In this document: positions 40,740-40,938 of the stretch, in pieces
How positions within the stretch are numbered: position 1 is the first letter of the stretch
Layout: each line of letters begins with the position of its first letter
From: an uncultured Blautia sp.
GTDB lineage: Bacteria; Bacillota; Clostridia; Lachnospirales; Lachnospiraceae
Assembly: GCF_947654165.1 (NCBI RefSeq)
Contig: NZ_CANTKB010000028.1
Location: 1 to 40,938, forward strand
Direction: 5' to 3'
DNA length: 40,938 bases
Notes under the pieces: generated by a model
The model's database searches: none
Told to the model about the DNA's origin: nothing
Seen by the model: only the letters and a program-made list of their open reading frames with translations
Program-made: the position numbers and the translations under genes

Positions 40740-40938
40740 TATTTTCATACTATATTGTCAAATATTCATCATAGATGTTACGGTTTTGCAAGTAAAGAAA
40801 CAGATTTGATGTCATATTTGGAACAACATAGAAAGTGAGGGGAATATGGGGGATTGAACAACTTTTTTTACTATATATTAGGAATCTATAAATGAGCAAA
40901 TTTGAAAAATTGCACAAAACTACACTGCGAATTTCATA
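40740..40938. other. AT-rich right edge without a recognisable gene
   Basis: About 200 bases beyond the promoter region. It is AT-rich, with short open frames only. I see no terminator, no convincing promoter and no recognisable coding segment. It may be the start of an intergenic region or the edge of a neighbouring gene outside the window. Confidence 0.4.

Noticed and set aside
40695..40834. Open frame ending in a YGFASKETDLMSYLEQHRK-like stretch
   Set aside because: It has no ribosome site, runs through the opposite-strand promoter and operators, and resembles no family I recognise; most likely chance or a remnant.

Overview
The window reads as a chromosomal segment of a spore-forming, low-GC Firmicute of the class Clostridia, most likely a Lachnospiraceae gut anaerobe. 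This is an inference from gene content and order: a recG-(DUF6465)-SASP-mgsA-rsmD-coaD-ylbJ neighbourhood, an alpha/beta small acid-soluble spore protein with a sigma-G type promoter, strong AGGAGG ribosome sites, and many Lachnospiraceae-type proteins (HelD-like helicase, Dabb, DUF89, ferredoxin-type aldo/keto reductase, CNKxECLH lipoproteins). There are no rRNA or tRNA genes, insertion sequences, transposases, integrases, reverse transcriptases or cas genes.

Layout. 1-6.6 kb: recG, a basic/alanine-rich small protein, a spore protein, methylglyoxal synthase, rsmD, coaD, a coiled-coil DivIVA-like protein and, convergent with it, ylbJ. 6.7-16.6 kb: a long rightward run of housekeeping genes (pepD, an M23 peptidase, a RelQ-type alarmone synthetase, an RsuA-family pseudouridine synthase, a HAD phosphatase, YgiQ radical SAM, an SDR, an unknown membrane protein, an RluA-family pseudouridine synthase, lepB, recU), many of them overlapping by a few bases. 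16.7-22.1 kb: NAD-malic enzyme, RNase HI, an unusual HPr-like protein, a cyclophilin lipoprotein, a Dabb protein, a DUF89 protein and a 2[4Fe-4S] aldo/keto reductase.

22.1-23.8 kb is the exceptional part. A lone family-2 glycosyltransferase gene is bracketed by two tandem arrays of 35-bp quasi-palindromic units, six on each side plus one degenerate unit. Each unit begins TAGG and ends CCTA. Units repeat every 52 bp, with one 53-bp step at the same place in both arrays, so each array spans exactly 261 bp from first to last unit start. The whole block lies between two rho-independent terminators. I know of no described element with this form, and I regard it as the main discovery candidate. Degraded gene remnants follow at 23.8-24.2 kb.

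24.3-28.5 kb: a HelD-like helicase, a small Nif11-like protein, an unknown protein, a second small alarmone synthetase and a YkgJ-type Cys-cluster protein. 28.5-30.1 kb (minus strand): lgt followed by a phospholipase D/cardiolipin-synthase-like gene broken by an internal deletion. 30.3-35.0 kb: sbcD-sbcC, ending at a bidirectional terminator. 35.0-40.6 kb (minus strand): an apparent four-gene operon of two paralogous Cys-motif lipoproteins, an ABC ATPase and a fused double ABC-2 permease, driven from a promoter near 40711 that is flanked by two copies of TTCATGAA.

All coordinates and motifs were read by eye. Period lengths and hairpin pairings were counted by hand. No database search or folding program was run.
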